From Sphingorhabdus sp. EL138 (GTDB lineage Bacteria; Pseudomonadota; Alphaproteobacteria; Sphingomonadales; Sphingomonadaceae): a stretch of DNA of 64,000 bases. Under the pieces are notes generated by a model. It saw only the letters and a program-made list of their open reading frames with translations, was not told where the DNA came from and did not search any database. Below are positions 60,849-64,000 of the stretch, in pieces. The translations under genes were made by a program, and so were the position numbers. The stretch covers positions 62,001 through 126,000 of the forward strand of contig NZ_OGVD01000004.1 of NCBI RefSeq assembly GCF_900258045.1, in the 5' to 3' direction. Position 1 is the stretch's first letter; every line of letters begins with the position of its first letter.

Positions 60849-62549
60849 ATGTCAATGACTGACACCCCCGAAACACAGCCGTCCGCCGATTCCACTCCTA
60901 TCTGGAAATCGCGTTATAATCACCCCACGGACTGGGATCAGTTTTTCCCGCCGTTGTCGATGCCGGGCATGTTCTTTCGCTCGGCCGGACGGCGGGGAGA
61001 TGCCAATCTGCTCGACTTTATGGGGCGGAAATATAGCTATGCCGAAGTTGCTGCCGGTGTTATCCGTGTGGCTAAAGGGTTGCAGGATCTGGGAGTTCAA
61101 AAGGGTGACCGGGTCGGTCTGTTCCTGCCTAATGTTCCTCACTATGTAACTGCCTATTACGGCGCGATGGCAATCGGCGCGACGGTGGTCAACTTTTCGC
61201 CGCTTTATACTGTGGATGAACTCAATCATCAGGTGGAAGATAGCGGCACAAAAATTCTTTTCACGCTCTCGGCCAGTGCCGTGTTCCCGACCGCTTATGA
61301 AGTGTTGCAGCAATCGAGCCTCGAACGACTGGTCGTTGGCAGTGTCGCTGGCGCGCTGCCCGGTGCCAAGGCGCTGTTTTACCGCCTGTTCCGGCGCAAG
61401 GAAAACTCGCCGCAGCCAAAGGATGACCGGATCACGCCCTTTGCCGACCTGACCGATAATGACGGCAAATATGTTGCGCCCAATATCCATCCGGAAAAGG
61501 ATATTGCCCTGCTGCAATATACTGGCGGCACCACGGGTACGCCGAAAGGCGCGATGCTCAGTCACCAGAACCTGACCGCCAATGCGCGGCAAATTAACGG
61601 CATTGATCCGTTTATTGACGATGATGACCGGTTGATGGGTGTGCTGCCCTTCTTTCACGTGTTTGCCAACAGCGCGGTGCTCAACCGGACCGTGCAAAGG
61701 GGCGGCGAGATTGTCATGCTACCGCGCTTTGATGCGAAACAGACATTGAAAGCGATTACCCGCAACCAGATTACCGCCATGCCGGGCGTACCGACCATGT
61801 ATCAGGCATTGCTTGACCATCCTGATATCGACAAGACCAATTTCTCGTCGCTGAAAGTCTGTGTATCGGGTGGCGCACCGCTGCCGCTGGAGCTCAAGAA
61901 GAAATTTGAAGCGAAGACCGGAGCCAAGCTGGTCGAAGGCTATGGTCTTACCGAAAGCTCCGGCGTTGTCAGCGCCAATCCCTATTCGGGTTTGAACAAG
62001 TCGGGCACCATCGGACAGCCGGTGCCGGGAACATTGGTCAGGCTGGTCGACAAGGAAGATCCGACCAAGGACGTTCCCGAAGGGGAACCGGGCGAACTGA
62101 TCTTTTCAGGGCCGCAGGTGATGCAGGGGTACTGGAACCGGCCAGATGCGGATGACGACGTGTTTGTCGACGGTTTTCTGCGCACCGGTGACGTCGCGGA
62201 GATTGATGACGATGGCTATGTCAAAATTGTAGACCGGTTAAAGGATATGATCGCGGTTGGCGGTTTCAAGGTCTTTCCGAGCCAGGTCGAGGAAGTGCTT
62301 TACAAGCATGATGCGGTCAAGGAAGCGCTCGTCATCGGGGTGCCGGACGATTACCGCGGTGAAAGCCCGAAAGCCTTTGTGGCTTTGGAAGAAGGCATGG
62401 ATGTCGACGGCGCTGCGCTGAAAGACTGGCTGAACCCGCAGCTTGGAAAGCATGAGCGGGTTGAGGATGTCGTGGTAAGAGAGAGCCTGCCCAAAACGAT
62501 GATCGGGAAACTCGACCGCAAAGCATTGCGTGCAGAGGAATTGGGCTAG
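60849..62549 (+). CDS. Long-chain acyl-CoA synthetase (AMP-forming)
   Basis: A 566-residue AMP-binding enzyme. Motif A8/P-loop LLQYTGGTTGTPKGAMLSH, LVEGYGLTESSG, FLRTGDVAEID and the C-terminal catalytic Lys in PKTMIGKLDRKAL are present, as in FadD. It activates fatty acids to acyl-CoA for beta-oxidation or lipid synthesis. No ribosome binding site is visible before ATG 60849 or the in-frame ATG 60855. A good one (AGGAAAGGA and ATG, 30903-30921) lies at the far left edge of the transposon, as if the insertion had cut the gene from its leader. The stop overlaps the convergent MFS gene by four bases. Confidence 0.88.
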   Translation: MSMTDTPETQPSADSTPIWKSRYNHPTDWDQFFPPLSMPGMFFRSAGRRGDANLLDFMGRKYSYAEVAAGVIRVAKGLQDLGVQKGDRVGLFLPNVPHYVTAYYGAMAIGATVVNFSPLYTVDELNHQVEDSGTKILFTLSASAVFPTAYEVLQQSSLERLVVGSVAGALPGAKALFYRLFRRKENSPQPKDDRITPFADLTDNDGKYVAPNIHPEKDIALLQYTGGTTGTPKGAMLSHQNLTANARQINGIDPFIDDDDRLMGVLPFFHVFANSAVLNRTVQRGGEIVMLPRFDAKQTLKAITRNQITAMPGVPTMYQALLDHPDIDKTNFSSLKVCVSGGAPLPLELKKKFEAKTGAKLVEGYGLTESSGVVSANPYSGLNKSGTIGQPVPGTLVRLVDKEDPTKDVPEGEPGELIFSGPQVMQGYWNRPDADDDVFVDGFLRTGDVAEIDDDGYVKIVDRLKDMIAVGGFKVFPSQVEEVLYKHDAVKEALVIGVPDDYRGESPKAFVALEEGMDVDGAALKDWLNPQLGKHERVEDVVVRESLPKTMIGKLDRKALRAEELG

Positions 62550-63823
62550 GCGGTTTCCTCGACCCATTCCCGTTGCAAGGGCTTTGCCGCCAGCGCCATG
62601 AAGCCCGCGGCGATCACATAGAATACCAGCGATATCAGCATGGAATAGCGCAGGCTGTCCTCGCCATAAATCGGGACGAGGCTGTCAGAGAGCGCACCGA
62701 GAAAGAATATCCCGCCACCAATGCCCACGAGATTATTGATCAGCAGGAACAGCGCCGACGCGGTGGCCCGGGTTTCGGCGGTGACCAGATGCTGCACTGC
62801 TGACAAAACCGGTCCCAGCCAGATATAGGCCAGACCCTGCGGGATCAGGAACAGGATGAAGGCGAGGGTAGCCGAACCGCTCATGATGCCTGCGGCAAAC
62901 AGAGGAACAGCGAGCAGGAAGGCAGCCGCCGGGACCAGTCCGTATGCGCCCTTGTTCTTGCTGCCGAGCCAGTCTCCCAACATCCCGCCGCCAATGACAC
63001 CGGCTACGCCGCCGATCAGCAATATTGATCCAAAGAACAGGGAGGTTTCAATAAGATCCAGGCCAAAGCTGCGCTGCAACAGGCTGGGCAGCCAGAAGGC
63101 AATGCCATAGCCGAGCATCGAACTGGAGGCCGCGCCAAAGGCGAGAAACCAGAAAGCGCGTTTTTTGGCCAGAATTTTGACGATATCGACAAAGCGGGCT
63201 TGTGGAGATGCAGCTTCCGCGATCACCGGTTTCTTGACTGGATCGCGCACAAGATATTTAAACAATGGCGCGATCAAAACCCCGGACAGCCCGACGACAA
63301 TAAAGGCGAGGCGCCAGTCTACAGTGGCGGCAATATAGCCGCCTGCGATCACGCCTGTTGCCGATCCCAAGGGGATGCCCAGCGAATAGATAGACAGAGC
63401 ACGGGCACGCTTTTCGCTGGGGAAATAATCCGCGATTAGCGCGTAAGAGGGCGCAACACCGCCCGCCTCGCCGATGCCAACGCCGAGGCGCGCGAGGAAG
63501 ATCGACCAGAAACCTTGGGCGAAACCGCAAAGCGCAGTAAATCCGCTCCATACGCCCAGGGAAATGGTGATGACCCAGCTGCGGCTGGTCTTGTCGGCTA
63601 TCCAGCCAAGCGGCACCGCCAGGGTAGAATAGAGCAGGGCGAAGGCAATACCGCCGAGCAATCCCATCTGCGTGTCGCTGAGGTCCAGATCGGCCTGAAT
63701 CGGGCCAGCGAGTATCGCCAATATCTGCCGGTCAATGAAGTTGAATATGTAAACGACCAGCAACATGCCCAGCGCAACATTGGGGGAGGTGGCGCGTGCA
63801 GGGATCCGGGCATTGCTCGCCAT
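62546..63823 (-). CDS. MFS transporter (spinster-like)
   Basis: A 425-residue membrane protein with 12 predicted segments and MFS signatures: FIDRQILAILAGPIQADL in segment 1, GWIADKTSR in loop 2-3, FLARLGVGIGEAGGVAPSYALIADYFPSEKRARALS, and GGMLGDWLGSKNK in loop 8-9. This branch, common in sphingomonads, is often found near catabolic or lipid genes; the substrate is unknown. Its start meets the stop of the next gene as TGAATG, so the two are coupled. Confidence 0.87.
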   Translation of the reverse strand: MASNARIPARATSPNVALGMLLVVYIFNFIDRQILAILAGPIQADLDLSDTQMGLLGGIAFALLYSTLAVPLGWIADKTSRSWVITISLGVWSGFTALCGFAQGFWSIFLARLGVGIGEAGGVAPSYALIADYFPSEKRARALSIYSLGIPLGSATGVIAGGYIAATVDWRLAFIVVGLSGVLIAPLFKYLVRDPVKKPVIAEAASPQARFVDIVKILAKKRAFWFLAFGAASSSMLGYGIAFWLPSLLQRSFGLDLIETSLFFGSILLIGGVAGVIGGGMLGDWLGSKNKGAYGLVPAAAFLLAVPLFAAGIMSGSATLAFILFLIPQGLAYIWLGPVLSAVQHLVTAETRATASALFLLINNLVGIGGGIFFLGALSDSLVPIYGEDSLRYSMLISLVFYVIAAGFMALAAKPLQREWVEETA

Positions 63824-64000
63824 TCAGGATTCCAGGCTTTGCAGGAAACCGTCAATTGCCGAGATTGCGGCCGGTTCGTCCAGCATTGGGGCGTGACCGC
63901 GATCTGCAATCTCGACTGCGCTAATTGGTCCGGAATGGCGATCTTGCATTTCCGCCACAGTGGTCGGGGAGATTATGTCTGTCAACGCACCATGGATAAT
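63824..64000 (-). CDS. Alpha/beta hydrolase, C-terminal part (5' end outside window)
   Basis: The last 58 codons of a minus-strand gene. The translation has HGALTDIISP, with the triad Asp after strand 7, and ADRGHAPMLDEPAAISAIDG, with the catalytic His. This is the normal end of an alpha/beta hydrolase such as an esterase or lipase. It ends directly before the MFS start (TGAATG). The N-terminal part with the nucleophile elbow is not in the window. Confidence 0.82.
   Translation of the reverse strand: MIHGALTDIISPTTVAEMQDRHSGPISAVEIADRGHAPMLDEPAAISAIDGFLQSLES

Overview
The window reads as a chromosome segment of a marine-type alphaproteobacterium, most likely a sphingomonad (order Sphingomonadales). 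This rests on gene content and style: two large TonB-dependent receptors, a type II secretion operon, SMP-30 and HAD catabolic genes, many short ATGA/TGATG gene overlaps, and an MFS carrier and AMP-ligase of the kind common in that order. Species cannot be named from the sequence alone.

Left core part (1-30.9 kb). It opens with the end of an RNA-methyltransferase-like gene, then folB coupled to a pteridine-reductase-like SDR, a fasciclin lipoprotein, an EVE protein and a secreted VOC protein. Next comes a catabolic block (TPP enzyme and aldehyde dehydrogenase on the minus strand, SMP-30 lactonase and HAD phosphatase on the plus strand). A surface lipoprotein and a TonB-dependent receptor lead into a compact type II secretion operon, gspC-D-E-F-G-L-M. 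The minor pseudopilin genes gspH-I-J-K are absent, and a 21-codon ORF with its own ribosome binding site stands in the G-L gap. A desaturase, a MarR/alcohol dehydrogenase pair around a perfect 18-bp inverted repeat, an Arg-rich lipoprotein, a P450, a TetR regulator, and an exported cytochrome c / FAD lactone oxidase / PLP enzyme operon follow.

Accessory part (about 30.93-60.8 kb). A MuA-type transposase, a MuB-type ATPase and two divergent CI-like regulators lie at the right edge. A 22-bp sequence at 30942-30963 recurs inverted at 60746-60767 with 19 of 22 identities. I therefore read the interval as one roughly 30-kb Mu-like transposon without phage structural genes, inserted upstream of an acyl-CoA ligase gene. 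Cargo module A is a 2844-residue trimeric autotransporter adhesin with a small secreted protein, an IalB-like protein, a degenerate EAL protein and a small membrane protein, bracketed by two paralogous LysR genes. Cargo module B is a MalT/LuxR-type regulator followed by six co-directional genes: a pepsin-like aspartic protease homologue, a tandem avidin-fold protein, a cyclophilin, a TonB-dependent receptor and the two subunits of a hydantoinase/oxoprolinase. Module B is the best candidate for an undescribed system: secreted protease and ligand-binding proteins, an outer-membrane importer and an ATP-dependent ring-opening amidohydrolase under one ligand-sensing regulator. Its substrate is unknown; a cyclic ureide or lactam is an inference from the hydantoinase family.

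Right core part (60.85-64 kb). An acyl-CoA ligase, an MFS transporter and the end of an alpha/beta hydrolase complete the window.
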